A DNA stretch of 64,000 nucleotides from positions 1,922,001-1,986,000 of the forward strand of contig NC_018211.1 of NCBI RefSeq assembly GCF_000219625.1, written 5' to 3'. The DNA is from Zymoseptoria tritici IPO323. Taxonomy: Eukaryota; Ascomycota; Dothideomycetes; Mycosphaerellales; Mycosphaerellaceae. Shown here piece by piece: positions 19,856 through 28,841 of this stretch. Positions within the stretch are counted from its first letter, which is position 1; each line of letters starts with the position of its first letter. Position numbers and translations under genes: made by a program. The notes under the pieces were generated by a model. The model searched no databases and was not told the DNA's origin. It saw nothing but the letters and a program-made list of their open reading frames with translations.

Positions 19856-22048
19856 ATGGTTCGAAACGTCGCCTCCATTGCAGCGCTCTGCGAGACCTTA
19901 CCACATCGTCCCAACGCTGCTCAGCCGCAAGAGCAGGGACAGCAGGAACAGCTACAGCCTTCGCCAGAGCCGACCACGTCGAAGGAGTCTCGTTTACCAC
20001 CACTCATCATGAACGAGAACAAGAGCCACGCTTCGCAAGATTACGAGATGCAGTTAATGCTGCTTGAGCAACAGAACAAGAAGCGGCTTCTGGCGGCCAG
20101 GGCAGAGCAGTCCAAGCTGCTTCAGGAGGAGAGAAGTAAACGACAACTTGAGGGAAATCTGGAGCGGGAGTCTACCAACGGATCGAGTAGTCATGCCTCC
20201 AAGAACCAGAAACTGGAGACGCATGGACACGGACATGCCCTGCAAGACCACCAAATGGCGCTCATGCTGCTTGAGCAGCAGGCTAAGAAACAGTTTCTCA
20301 TGGCAAGACAGGAGGCAGAAGCCAGTGCACCGCTCTTCCAGTCTGGTTCGAACAACCAGAAGCTAGCTAATGGAATGATCAACCAGTCTGGTCCAAATCA
20401 TGAACTTGCGAACGCGCGCAACCACGCCCTTAAGGATTATGAAAGCCAGCTCCGGGTCCTCGATCAGCAGAACAAAAAGCGGCTTCTCATGGCGAGGCAA
20501 GAGCGAGAGCAAGAGAAGCAGTCGCGGTTCACCAAGGCCACATCGGACAACGCAAAACAGTATGCGGAGCCGTTCTGCCGTTTCTTGAGTGAGAATCCCA
20601 CCGTGTTCCATGCTGTCGCTGCCATGAAACAAAGGCTCAGGGATGCTGGATTCACGGAGCTGTCCGAGCGCGACTCGTGGAGCATCAAGCGATCTGGAAG
20701 CTACTTTGTCGAACGCAATGGATCCGCTTTGATTGCTTTCTCTGTCGGTGCCAAGTACGAATCTGGTAACGGAGCTGCTGTCGTTGCCGGCCACATCGAT
20801 GCGCTCACTGCCAAGCTGAAGCCTGTTTCCAAAGTGCCCAACAAGGCGGGATACCTCCAGCTCGGCGTGGCACCCTATGCTGGTGGGATGAACTCTACCT
20901 GGTGGGATCGGGATCTCGGTATCGCAGGTCGTGTGCATCTCAAGAAAGATGGCAAGATTGTGACTAAGCTGGTCAACCTGGACTACCCCATTGCGAGAGT
21001 GCCCACGCTTGCACCTCACTTCGGTGCCGCTGCACAGGGGCCTTTCAATCCGGAAACGCAGATGGTACCAATCTTGGGACTTGAGTCCTGCGACCCTATG
21101 AGCACTGCTTCTGCGGCCGAATCATTCAGCAAGCCGTCGCTGTTGGGAGACACCGCAGGCACCTTTGCGAAAACGCAGCCCCCGGCTTTAGTGGAAGCCA
21201 TTGAGGAGGCCATTTATTCGAGCATCGACTGGGACGAAGAGAGAGATGATGAGCGGTCGATGCTCAGTGATGACGATGACGAATACGACTACGACTACGA
21301 CGAGGACAGGCTTGCAATCGGCGAGATCGTGAACTGGGAGCTCGAACTTTACGACGTACAGCCAGCGACCCGCGGTGGGCTTCACAAAGAGTTGATCTAC
21401 GGCGGCCGCATCGATGATAAGCTCTGCTCCTGGGCAGCCCTGGAAGCTCTGGTCGAAGCTCAGAGATCCGACGCCGACAGCTCCATCCTGAAAGTCGTCG
21501 GCCTGTTTGACGACGAAGAGATCGGCTCGCTTCTCCGCCAAGGTGCTCGCGGCAACTTCTTGCCATCTGTCCTTGAACGTGCCGCTGGCTCCCTCGCAGA
21601 CCACAAACCGGCTTCTGACTTGATGGGTCGCACGTACGCCAAGTCCTTCCTCGTCTCCTCCGATGTCACCCACGCGGTCAACCCGAACTTCTTGTCAGCG
21701 TACTTGGAGAACCATGCGCCGCATTTGAATGTCGGTGTTGCTATCGCGGCTGATCCGAACGGCCATATGACTACCGACTCGGTGTCGACCACCATCTTTC
21801 AGCGATGTGCTGAGAAGGCTGGTGCGAAGTTGCAGGTGTTCCAGATTCGGAACGACAGTCGTTCGGGCGGTACTATTGGGCCGATGACTTCGAGCGCCAC
21901 TGGTATGAGGTCGATCGATGCGGGTTTGCCGCAGTTGAGTATGCACTCGATCCGTGCGACCACTGGAGCTTTGGATCCGGGTCTTGGAGTCATCACTTTC
22001 AAGGCTTTTTTGAATGGATTTGAGGAGGTGGATAAGGAGTTCAAGTAG
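19856..22048 (+). CDS. M18-family aspartyl aminopeptidase with repeat-bearing N-terminal extension
   Basis: This intronless gene encodes 730 residues, much longer than the 450-515 usual for M18 enzymes. The catalytic part starts near residue 233. It shows AVVAGHIDAL (first metal His), WWDRDLGIAGRV, GGRIDDKLCSWAALEAL, VGLFDDEEIGS (catalytic Glu pair), SSDVTHAVNPNF and the C-terminal LPQLSMHSIRATTGAL. Some positions deviate from the common form (GHID for GHTD, IDDK for LDN), so activity should not be assumed. An acidic loop sits near residue 460 (SDDDDEYDYDYDEDR). The first 230 residues hold three copies of a helical motif, listed separately. Yeast M18 Ape1 is a vacuolar enzyme whose N-terminal helix drives self-assembly and selective-autophagy delivery; an analogous role here is inference. 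An alternative start is Met52. Confidence 0.9.
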   Translation: MVRNVASIAALCETLPHRPNAAQPQEQGQQEQLQPSPEPTTSKESRLPPLIMNENKSHASQDYEMQLMLLEQQNKKRLLAARAEQSKLLQEERSKRQLEGNLERESTNGSSSHASKNQKLETHGHGHALQDHQMALMLLEQQAKKQFLMARQEAEASAPLFQSGSNNQKLANGMINQSGPNHELANARNHALKDYESQLRVLDQQNKKRLLMARQEREQEKQSRFTKATSDNAKQYAEPFCRFLSENPTVFHAVAAMKQRLRDAGFTELSERDSWSIKRSGSYFVERNGSALIAFSVGAKYESGNGAAVVAGHIDALTAKLKPVSKVPNKAGYLQLGVAPYAGGMNSTWWDRDLGIAGRVHLKKDGKIVTKLVNLDYPIARVPTLAPHFGAAAQGPFNPETQMVPILGLESCDPMSTASAAESFSKPSLLGDTAGTFAKTQPPALVEAIEEAIYSSIDWDEERDDERSMLSDDDDEYDYDYDEDRLAIGEIVNWELELYDVQPATRGGLHKELIYGGRIDDKLCSWAALEALVEAQRSDADSSILKVVGLFDDEEIGSLLRQGARGNFLPSVLERAAGSLADHKPASDLMGRTYAKSFLVSSDVTHAVNPNFLSAYLENHAPHLNVGVAIAADPNGHMTTDSVSTTIFQRCAEKAGAKLQVFQIRNDSRSGGTIGPMTSSATGMRSIDAGLPQLSMHSIRATTGALDPGLGVITFKAFLNGFEEVDKEFK
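20036..20503 (+). repeat. Three copies of a 25-residue helical motif in the M18 extension
   Basis: Copies fall at protein residues about 61-85, 130-154 and 192-216 (DNA 20036-20110, 20243-20317, 20429-20503). The shared pattern is D-[YH]-x-x-[QA]-L-x-[LV]-L-[ED]-Q-Q-x-K-K-[RQ]-[LF]-L-[AM]-A-R. Copies one and two are preceded by SHA or HAL plus Gln/Lys. The pattern predicts an amphipathic helix. Linkers are Ser/Asn/Gln-rich. I recall similar DYQMQLMLLEQQNKKRL-type segments in assorted fungal proteins, but cannot verify that here. Confidence 0.85.
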
Positions 22049-22267
22049 GGAAGCGATGATGATTTAGGCATTCTGTGGCCAGTCAGAACCTGGAGGGGCA
22101 GAGGGCCAGGTATGTGACAGCATGACATTTAGCTTAGATATGATATAATGACAAACAACATCGATTGGAAGTCTTGACTGTCTGGTCCCAGGAAGAAGCG
22201 ATGGATTCGATGTCGTTGTGCTTGGATTCCTTTTCGCGACAGCACGTCCTACCTTGCACCTACCACC

Positions 22268-23857
22268 TCACTCCCACTTGCCCCTTGAAGCATAAGGATT
22301 CCCGCCCTCCACCACCACCTTCCCGGTCTTCCCCAACCGATACCTCTTCCCCTTCAACAAATGCACCATAACCCTCGGCATCTTCCACCCCCTCCACGTC
22401 CCCACTCCACCCCACCTCGAAATCGGACTCAACGTCCTCTCCCCCTCCGGTGTCTGCACAAACTCCTCATCCCTCAACATCTCAATCCTCGCCTCATGCC
22501 CTCCATCCGGCCGATCCGCTTCCAATTCGAACACCAACAAATCCACCAGCAAATTATGCATCAACACGGGAACCGCGGTGTATACATCCATCAGATTATT
22601 CTGCGTGTTCGACGCCACGTCGCCGAGAGCATAGATCCTGCTGCCCGCCATGTCGCATCGTAGGTCCGTCGAGTTGGTGAGGATGTACCCGGAGTCGTCT
22701 TTCAAGTCCCATCCGTCGGCGATGTACTCGCTGTTCGGTTTCAGCCCGGTGCAGGGGATGTACAAGTCTGTGATGAGCGATGTGCGATCGGAGAGGGAGA
22801 GTTTCGTGGCGCCGGTTTGGTCGAACCAGGATTGGGTGTGCAGGACTTGGACGTTGTGTTTGATTTCCACGCCGAGTTTGCGGAGGAGTTTTTCGGCCTT
22901 TGTGCTGGTTGCGGCGGGCATGCGGGGGAGGAGGGTTTGGCCGCCGCTGATGAGGGTGATGGTTTTGGGGGACTTGATTTTGCGGCGGAAGGGGAAGTGG
23001 GAGGCGTGGTTTAGGTAGGTGGCGAGTTGGCCGGCTGTTTCGACGGCTGTGGGGCCACCTCCGGAGATGACGATGGATTTGGCGGAGGCGATTTGGGCGT
23101 GGATTGAGGTGAGGGAGGCGATGGTTTCGTGGTGAGGGCCGTGGAGGGAGAAGAGATCGGAGGGAGTGCGCGTGCCGGTTGCGAGGATGATGGCGTGGAA
23201 AGGCAGGGTTTGGATACGAGGGATGTCGAAGGCAGGGGTTTTGGGGTCGAAGCCTTCGGATTTCGGCAGGAGGAGAGAGCATTTCCGTTGGGCTTCGAAG
23301 TCGTGCAGGTCGATCTCGATGGTGCGGAGTTCAGGGTCGAGGTCATTGCAGGTCCCTTGAATGTGGGTGAAGAGTTGGCCGCGGTGACGATGGAAGCCCT
23401 CTTCGATGTTGATAAAGGCATCTTCGTGCTTGATCAGGCCAGGAGCGACGACGGCTCGCGGAGCGCTGATGTTCCAGTAGAGATGGGTCGATGGTCCGAT
23501 AATGATCAGCCGGTAGCTGGGAGATCCTGGTGTAATTCGGAGCCGGTCGATGCAGTGGTCCAAAAATCGATGCGCACAAGCAAGGCCAGCGTACGAGTTG
23601 CCCAAGATGATGATGTTGTGTGGTTCCGCTCCTTTTCCTGTCGGTACATCGGGTACTTTCGGGGCAATCGAAATTGCTGTGTCGTTGCGGCGATGCTTGA
23701 ACGTAGGCAGCATGGAGTACCGATTGCGTGCGGACGGGTTCGGCGCTGCCATGTAGGGCGCATAGTTTGTGGAGACCGGAGAAACTGGCGACTTTGCGAA
23801 TGTCGAGGAGAGTGGCGAGACCGGAGACATTGGTATGATGGTTGGTTTCAAGGCCAT
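22268..23857 (-). CDS. AIF/AMID-like FAD-dependent pyridine nucleotide-disulfide oxidoreductase
   Basis: This is a single exon of 529 residues from an ATG at 23857. After a Ser/Pro-rich, probably disordered N-terminus of 75 residues comes the FAD-binding dinucleotide fold (IIILGNSYAGLACAHRFLDH). Next are the ATG motif (ILATGTRTPS), the second GxGxxG for NAD(P)H (IVISGGGPTAVETAGQLATY) and the closing FAD motif (IYALGDVASNTQNNLMDVYT). This order is that of apoptosis-inducing-factor-like and AMID/NDH-2-related proteins. There is no clear mitochondrial presequence. The C-terminal part (GVGTWRGWKMPRVMVHLLKG) fits the AMID family tail. It would oxidise NAD(P)H; acceptor and location are unknown. 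It lies convergent with the M18 gene, 219 bases away. Confidence 0.88.
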   Translation of the reverse strand: MALKPTIIPMSPVSPLSSTFAKSPVSPVSTNYAPYMAAPNPSARNRYSMLPTFKHRRNDTAISIAPKVPDVPTGKGAEPHNIIILGNSYAGLACAHRFLDHCIDRLRITPGSPSYRLIIIGPSTHLYWNISAPRAVVAPGLIKHEDAFINIEEGFHRHRGQLFTHIQGTCNDLDPELRTIEIDLHDFEAQRKCSLLLPKSEGFDPKTPAFDIPRIQTLPFHAIILATGTRTPSDLFSLHGPHHETIASLTSIHAQIASAKSIVISGGGPTAVETAGQLATYLNHASHFPFRRKIKSPKTITLISGGQTLLPRMPAATSTKAEKLLRKLGVEIKHNVQVLHTQSWFDQTGATKLSLSDRTSLITDLYIPCTGLKPNSEYIADGWDLKDDSGYILTNSTDLRCDMAGSRIYALGDVASNTQNNLMDVYTAVPVLMHNLLVDLLVFELEADRPDGGHEARIEMLRDEEFVQTPEGERTLSPISRWGGVGTWRGWKMPRVMVHLLKGKRYRLGKTGKVVVEGGNPYASRGKWE

Positions 23858-24106
23858 TGCGGCGTTCGTCTATAGACTCAGAGTTAGCAGAAGGTAGAAA
23901 ATCGATCGTTAGTTTTCGACGTGCAATGCAGAAGATCTGTTCGCGGCCGTGGAATGTACTGAGCAATGGAACGCATTCTCAGGCCGAATGCAGATCAGAT
24001 TGTCTCGCAGCCATGTGGTCTCTTTGTTTTGTCACACTGTTTAATCCCTTGCTTCCCAATTCGACAATGTCAATAGTCTCAATGTCTTTCATAAATCCGA
24101 CTCGAC

Positions 24107-25009
24107 TTAATCTTTCTTGACCAGAATCATGTGCTCACTTCCACCCGAATCGTCCTTTAGCACGCCCGCCTTTCTCAGCACAGCCACAGTGTCATCAACG
24201 GTCTTTGCTTCCACTCCTGACACTTTCCCTGAGAACTTGACAGTCTTCATCCACTCCCGCGCATCCTCCTTCGAATACTGCATCGTACTTGTGATGTGGT
24301 CAACCGCCTCCTCGGGATGCTCCAGATAATGCTTCACACCCAGATCCAGCTTCGCCGTTAGGTCCCTCACCGCTTCCTCGTGTCCTTCCTTCGCAGTCAC
24401 CATCCAACTTGGCCAAGGCGTGTAGATCTCGCCAATTCGCTTGATCTCACCAATATCCCAGAAGTGCTTGGTGGTGAAATGCTCCCACATGAAGAACTCG
24501 GCCTTGTCGCCGTTGACTGCATCGCGTAGAGCTTTGAAGTCGCCGATGGGAATGACTTCGAATGGGTCCTTGCTGCTGGAGGTGTCGAGCCAACCATGCT
24601 TGTCGGCAAGCACGAAGGACATGACGTAACTTCCACTTCCGATGCGGCTGACGCCTACACGACTGTTCTTGAGGTCTTCCACAGACTTGATGTTGTCCCG
24701 CTTGGCTCCAGTTGAGATGGCCCAGCATAGTGGGCTGTCGACGTAGGTTCCAACGAGTCCATAGCCGGGCTTGTCACCGGCAGCCTTGGCTTTTCCGAGG
24801 TCCGCCACGAAACCTTCTGTGAGACCGATGGCGACGTCGATCTGGGGTGTGTTTGGATCGGAAGACTTGAGGCCCGAGACCAGAGCTCCGGTACCAGTCG
24901 GGAATGGAATGAGCTCGGCTTCGAGGCCATAGTGCTTCTGAGCGAAGTGGAGGGGAGTGCTGAAGTGCTCGGGGATGAAGCCAATGCGGAGCTTGCTTGG
25001 TGGTGCCAT
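24107..25009 (-). CDS. Cytosolic periplasmic-binding-fold protein, Ca3427-like
   Basis: This is a single exon of 300 residues from an ATG at 25009 with no signal peptide. It reads MAPPSKLRIGFIPEHFSTPL, then PQIDVAIGLTEGFVADLGK, SVEDLKNSRVGVSRIGSGSY, EFFMWEHFTTKHFW and YTPWPSWMVTAKEGHEEAVR. This is the type-2 substrate-binding-protein fold related to SsuA/ThiY/NMT1-type ligand binders, in the eukaryotic cytosolic form represented by Candida Ca3427. In bacteria such proteins serve ABC transporters; here no transporter is nearby and the protein should be cytosolic. The ligand is unknown. The conserved Ser/Gly loop (GSGSYVMSF) is the likely binding site. Bacterial origin followed by fungal spread is plausible for the family but is not shown by this sequence. 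Confidence 0.82.
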   Translation of the reverse strand: MAPPSKLRIGFIPEHFSTPLHFAQKHYGLEAELIPFPTGTGALVSGLKSSDPNTPQIDVAIGLTEGFVADLGKAKAAGDKPGYGLVGTYVDSPLCWAISTGAKRDNIKSVEDLKNSRVGVSRIGSGSYVMSFVLADKHGWLDTSSSKDPFEVIPIGDFKALRDAVNGDKAEFFMWEHFTTKHFWDIGEIKRIGEIYTPWPSWMVTAKEGHEEAVRDLTAKLDLGVKHYLEHPEEAVDHITSTMQYSKEDAREWMKTVKFSGKVSGVEAKTVDDTVAVLRKAGVLKDDSGGSEHMILVKKD

Positions 25010-25906
25010 GGTAGAAATTCCGGTATCTTTGTCTCTTGAAGTTTTGGCAGAGTTGTTGCGTCGAGGAGTTGGAAGGAAAGGAGACCGAGGTCAAATTGAG
25101 ATCTTATGTGCTGTCGATCGAGTCATGTCCGGAGCTGATTTCTGTTTCAGTGCTCAAACAACGACGACATTGATGGTGGGGCAAAGGTGGGTTAAAAGTT
25201 GCGGAGGGTCCACGCTAAATTGCCGGGCTTCAACCTTAAATGCGAGTCTTCTTTTGACGTGGTCCCAATCAATTCCTTCTTCTCTCGTCACTCGTCCAGC
25301 TGAGTGAGAACGGATGCACTGCGATACGGCTTCGACCTGTCAATCTCCCGATGTTGAATCAAAGTCACAGACCGCCTTTGAGTATTTGCCACCTTCTTGC
25401 TTCGGGCGCTGCCGCCGGCGGTGGGACGGCGATATGATCAACTGTGCTTTATCCCTGGTCGGAATTGAGCGGAACAATGATCCCTGGCCGGCAACATCAC
25501 CTCGATGACACGAGTGGAGCTCCGACAACGGACATGTACTGCAGAGTGTTTGGACAAGGAAAGACGATGTGTTTGAAGACTGTCATCCTCTGCCATTTGA
25601 GGTCGCTCAAACTAGGAGAAAAGCTCCGCTCAAAGTACAAGTATGCGAGAATTGCCTCGAGGCACAGCCTCCGCTGGGTATTCCAACTCCATGCTATGCT
25701 ACCAAATCGAAAACGCTTTTGAGATGAAGCACTCTGGCCCTTTCCCGGACCAAGTCCGGCCAAAACAAGAAAGAATCTCGAAGCAGATCAAAACCACAGC
25801 ATTGCAAACGCTAACTTTTGTAGAATCCTCCCAACGCCCTTGCTAATGTCCGAAACCGTCTCTCCTTGACATATTGTGCTTCCTCTTCTTCAAGCACTTT
25901 CATCCG
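25010..25906. other. Intergenic region, no gene seen
   Basis: This is the upstream flank of the Ca3427-like gene and the downstream flank of the next minus-strand gene. Short frames exist on both strands but none has a convincing start, length or motif. Confidence 0.4.
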
Positions 25907-26545
25907 TCAAACCATGATCTCACCAGCCCAGCTCGTCTGCCACTTGAGCAAGATAGGCGTCTGGTCGACCGCCTGCGCTCCTCCCAACGCCGGTTCAACC
26001 GCCTCCAAGTCGCGATCCTCCTTATCCTTGCCTGGATTGCCCATCGCGCCGTATGGATCCTCACGCGCACGGTCGTCCTCCTTCTGGCGCTGCTTGGCCT
26101 TCACGCTCGCGAGAAGCTTCTCATCACGACTAGCCTTTTCACGCGCGCTCGCAGTCCGATCCTTGATGACTCCTTCCTGGATGTAGCGGCCGACTAGAGC
26201 CATCGCCGCGCGCACGATGGCTTCGGTCATTCCCTCGACGAAGACGTTGAGTTTCGGCTCATCGCGAGCGGAAGCTGGCTGACTGTTGCCAGAGTAGAAT
26301 TTTCCACGCACCGTGAGGGCGCCTCCGGTATTGGAGACTTGGGCAATGGTGCCTGCGCTGGTGGCGGCGAGGCGGGCTAACGTGGTGAGGTGGTTGACTT
26401 CGAGGGTGGCGTGGAAGTTGGATGCGAAGTTCTCAATCTTGCGCTTCGTGTGGCTGGCGAATTTTTGCTCTTGCTGCTTGGATACTTTTGCGGCGATCTT
26501 AGCTGCGGCTGCTTGCGCCTTCTCGAAGGCGGAGGGAGCAGACAT
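25907..26545 (-). CDS. Hypothetical 212-residue basic/charged protein
   Basis: The chosen start is the ATG at 26545 (MSAPSAFEKAQAAAAKIAAK); the frame is open upstream to 26680 but without features. The N-terminus is Ala/Lys-rich and helical. A central part (LEVNHLTTLARLAATSAGTI; LNVFVEGMTEAIVRAAMALV) looks globular. A highly charged stretch follows (SAREKASRDEKLLASVKAKQ; DPYGAMGNPGKDKEDRD), then a Trp-containing tail. No known family is recognised. A single exon with a clear Kozak-like context suggests a genuine fungal gene. Confidence 0.7.
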   Translation of the reverse strand: MSAPSAFEKAQAAAAKIAAKVSKQQEQKFASHTKRKIENFASNFHATLEVNHLTTLARLAATSAGTIAQVSNTGGALTVRGKFYSGNSQPASARDEPKLNVFVEGMTEAIVRAAMALVGRYIQEGVIKDRTASAREKASRDEKLLASVKAKQRQKEDDRAREDPYGAMGNPGKDKEDRDLEAVEPALGGAQAVDQTPILLKWQTSWAGEIMV

Positions 26546-26857
26546 TGTTCCGGATAGTTGACTGGTAGGTAGAGAAGTCGTTTGGTTGGTATAGTGCTTG
26601 TGGAGGCCGGTGGTCGAGTAGAGTTCGGTCTCGGTATTTGGTCGTGAGTATAGAAGAGAAGGAGTGCATCGTAACGTCAACGAAGCAGATATAACTTCCA
26701 GGCAGACTCGAAGGCGAGAAATCCATGGTGTATGTGAATGTCCTTTTCATACAGTATTCAGCTTCACAATACGATTTCTGCCTGACATGCGCTAGTGGTG
26801 GTGAATTCGGCGAGAATTTGACTAGCGTGTGTTGCTTCGAGTGAATGGACCCAACAC

Positions 26858-26885
26858 GTGCTGTGGTCCGTGAAGACCACAGCAC
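26858..26885. repeat. Perfect 11-bp hairpin
   Basis: GTGCTGTGGTC and its exact reverse complement GACCACAGCAC are separated by six bases (CGTGAA). It lies upstream of the minus-strand hypothetical gene, 313 bases from its start codon. It could be a transcription-factor dyad, an RNA hairpin in the leader, or chance. Confidence 0.6.
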
Positions 26886-27574
26886 ATATGGGCATACGGA
26901 AACGAATCCGAATAGGTAAGATTAGATGTTTTATACCTTATGTATGATAGTGTAGAGGTCTCAACTCTTGTAAGTTTGTTCGAACAAAGAGGTAGGATTG
27001 GTTTGCTCGCGGCGAAACTTGTTTTGCCACAGAAAGACTAGCAAGAGTAGTCCGCTAACGTTATGATTTATCAAAGGCTCAAGCAAGCAGACTCTTCGTC
27101 AAGGTTTTGGCTAGATCAAGACTGAAGAGAACAAGCAACACAAACATCGAATACAATCGTCGAAGACAATTGTCCTTTGTACGCTTTGCGTGCAGTGGAC
27201 TCGAAGTAAGGCCCGGCGGACGAATGTCTCTTCTTGTTCTGCTTGGTCTGTAAGATATACGAAACGTCGTCTCTTTGCCATGCGCGGTCCGATTCGGTGA
27301 GCTCAGCTCGATGGCTTCCCATCGCTGTTCATCTGTTGTCGTAGTCGGCATGAAGGGGTCGTGTCGCGAGCGAGCAGCCACAAAGGTTGTCCACATCTGT
27401 CTATCACGACTCGCCGGACTACTCCGAGGGGATGTCAGCCGGGCGGGAAGCGATCTCGTCTCGTGATACTGTACTGTGATGCAACAGCTTGTTAGATGAA
27501 GTTCCAAGTGAGTCTCCTGGAACCAACCACGCCAAGATTTTCACAGGCTCGGCCGAATGCCGGGCTAACATGTG

Positions 27575-27717
27575 ACATATATATTTAACAAAATATCCCC
27601 TCCATCCAATCAAGTAAAACCACCCATTTGGCCGCTTCGTAAGCGATCGGGCTTGTAGTAATATAAGGAGATGGACATAGGGTTTTCTGAACTCGCGAGT
27701 TTCTTTTGCTCTTTCAC
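27575..27717 (+). repeat. Dispersed repeat, copy B (partner at 9376-9518)
   Basis: This stretch shares ordered identical words with the minus strand of 9376-9518: CCAATCAAG, CCCATTTGGCCGCT, GGGCTTGTAGTAATATAA and GAGTTTCTTTTGCTCTTT. Both copies lie a few hundred bases from small-gene candidates, which leaves open a duplicated promoter segment as well as a transposon fragment. Confidence 0.7.
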
Positions 27718-27943
27718 CAGGCATAATGAGAAGGGCAACTCGCCTTTTTGCTTGCGCGCTTCCAATTGCCTTGTCTCTGACGCCAAACATCATCCTTTCC
27801 TTCTTCATCATCGGACAGAGCTCAACGGTTGGACGGTTTCTGCTGCAACTATACGGCCATTCACGCCGACCTAATCATCACTCCAGTCCACCTCGTTCTC
27901 CCTCTTGCCAACTTGCCGATCGCAGCCAACTTCGCAGAGTGGT

Positions 27944-28338
27944 ATGGATCCAATAGTTGCAGCGGCCGAAAACACGAAACGCCACAACCCCTCGAGTCTA
28001 GAAAACGCTTCCAACTTGTTAAGGAGACTGTACACCGAAGGAGGATGCCAAAAATGGAAGTCGAGGGTGAAATGGAGTGGACTTTGCATCGGCGTGGTTT
28101 TACGATCCGTGCGGTATATCGCTGCAACGCGAGAGAACGCCACGGCAGTAAGTGTGATTGACTTCGCGCTGGGCTGGGCTTATGCTAATGAAAGATGTTC
28201 CCCCAGGAATTTGAAGCTCAGCTTATAGAGGACGAGATCGCCGCCGCCGCCGAATTGAGATGTGAGGAAGAAGAACTCGTGTCACAGCTGCAGAAGATCG
28301 AGGAAGAATTTGCGAGAACTGGAAGAACGGACCTTTGA
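27944..28338 (+). CDS. Small spliced protein, C-terminal coiled coil
   Basis: Exons are 27944-28147 and 28195-28338, joined over a well-formed 47-nt intron (GTAAGT...GCTAATGAAAG); the product has 115 residues. Exon 1 reads MDPIVAAAENTKRHNPSSLE then RRLYTEGGCQKWKSRVKWSG and a short hydrophobic stretch (LCIGVVLRSVRYIAATREN). Exon 2 is an acidic helix (QEFEAQLIEDEIAAAAELRC; ELVSQLQKIEEEFARTG). A second acceptor 12 bases downstream (CCCCCAG at 28200-28206) is also in frame and would drop four residues, a possible tandem-acceptor choice. No family is recognised. The N-terminus may extend upstream (see the intergenic entry). Confidence 0.52.
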
Positions 28339-28841
28339 CAAGTCGAGAGCCTAATTCAGATGCCATGCCAGAGGGTGTTTTGCTTGCCAAGTACACTGCG
28401 GCCGGTCCTTTTCGGAGCAGACGCCGTTTTCGTCCTGTCTCTGCTCTCTTCGTGGGACCAACGATCACCGGGGCTCAAGAACCGAATTTCCAATCGCAAT
28501 GCCCGTCTACAGTACGCTCGCTGCGCTTCCAAGCGCAATCTTTACCAAGCACAAATCTAAAGATTGTTAGCTAGCTGGATGTACACGAAGCAATCTTGAA
28601 GATCCATTCACTCGACCAACTTTCGACACCAGAGTCCGCAGGAGCGTTCCATCCAGTCTTTCTTCCTCTCGTACCAGTACCTCATACCCATATTGATGAA
28701 TCCTGCCGTGGCAGATGTGCATGCTGGTTATCTCCTGATTTCTCGTAGCCGTGTGGAGATTTTAGCATTGGGTAGCTCCACGTTGTTATATCCCATGTCA
28801 CTGTCCTTCAAGCGTCCGCATCCGTATCCGCGAACGCATTC
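28339..28841. other. Convergent intergenic region
   Basis: This lies between the 3' ends of the small coiled-coil gene (plus) and the PhoD-like gene (minus). No gene is seen. Confidence 0.45.

Larger units (their letters stand above)
26546..27943. other. Intergenic region with hairpin and dispersed-repeat copy
   Basis: I see no firm gene in this 1.4-kb stretch. It contains an 11-bp perfect inverted repeat (26858-26885) and the second copy of a dispersed repeat (27575-27717). A hydrophobic frame from an ATG at 27726 (MRRATRLFACALPIALSLTP) could be an extra 5' exon of the following small gene, via a donor near 27829 and an acceptor near 27929. That would give the protein an N-terminal membrane segment; it is unproven. 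Confidence 0.4.
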
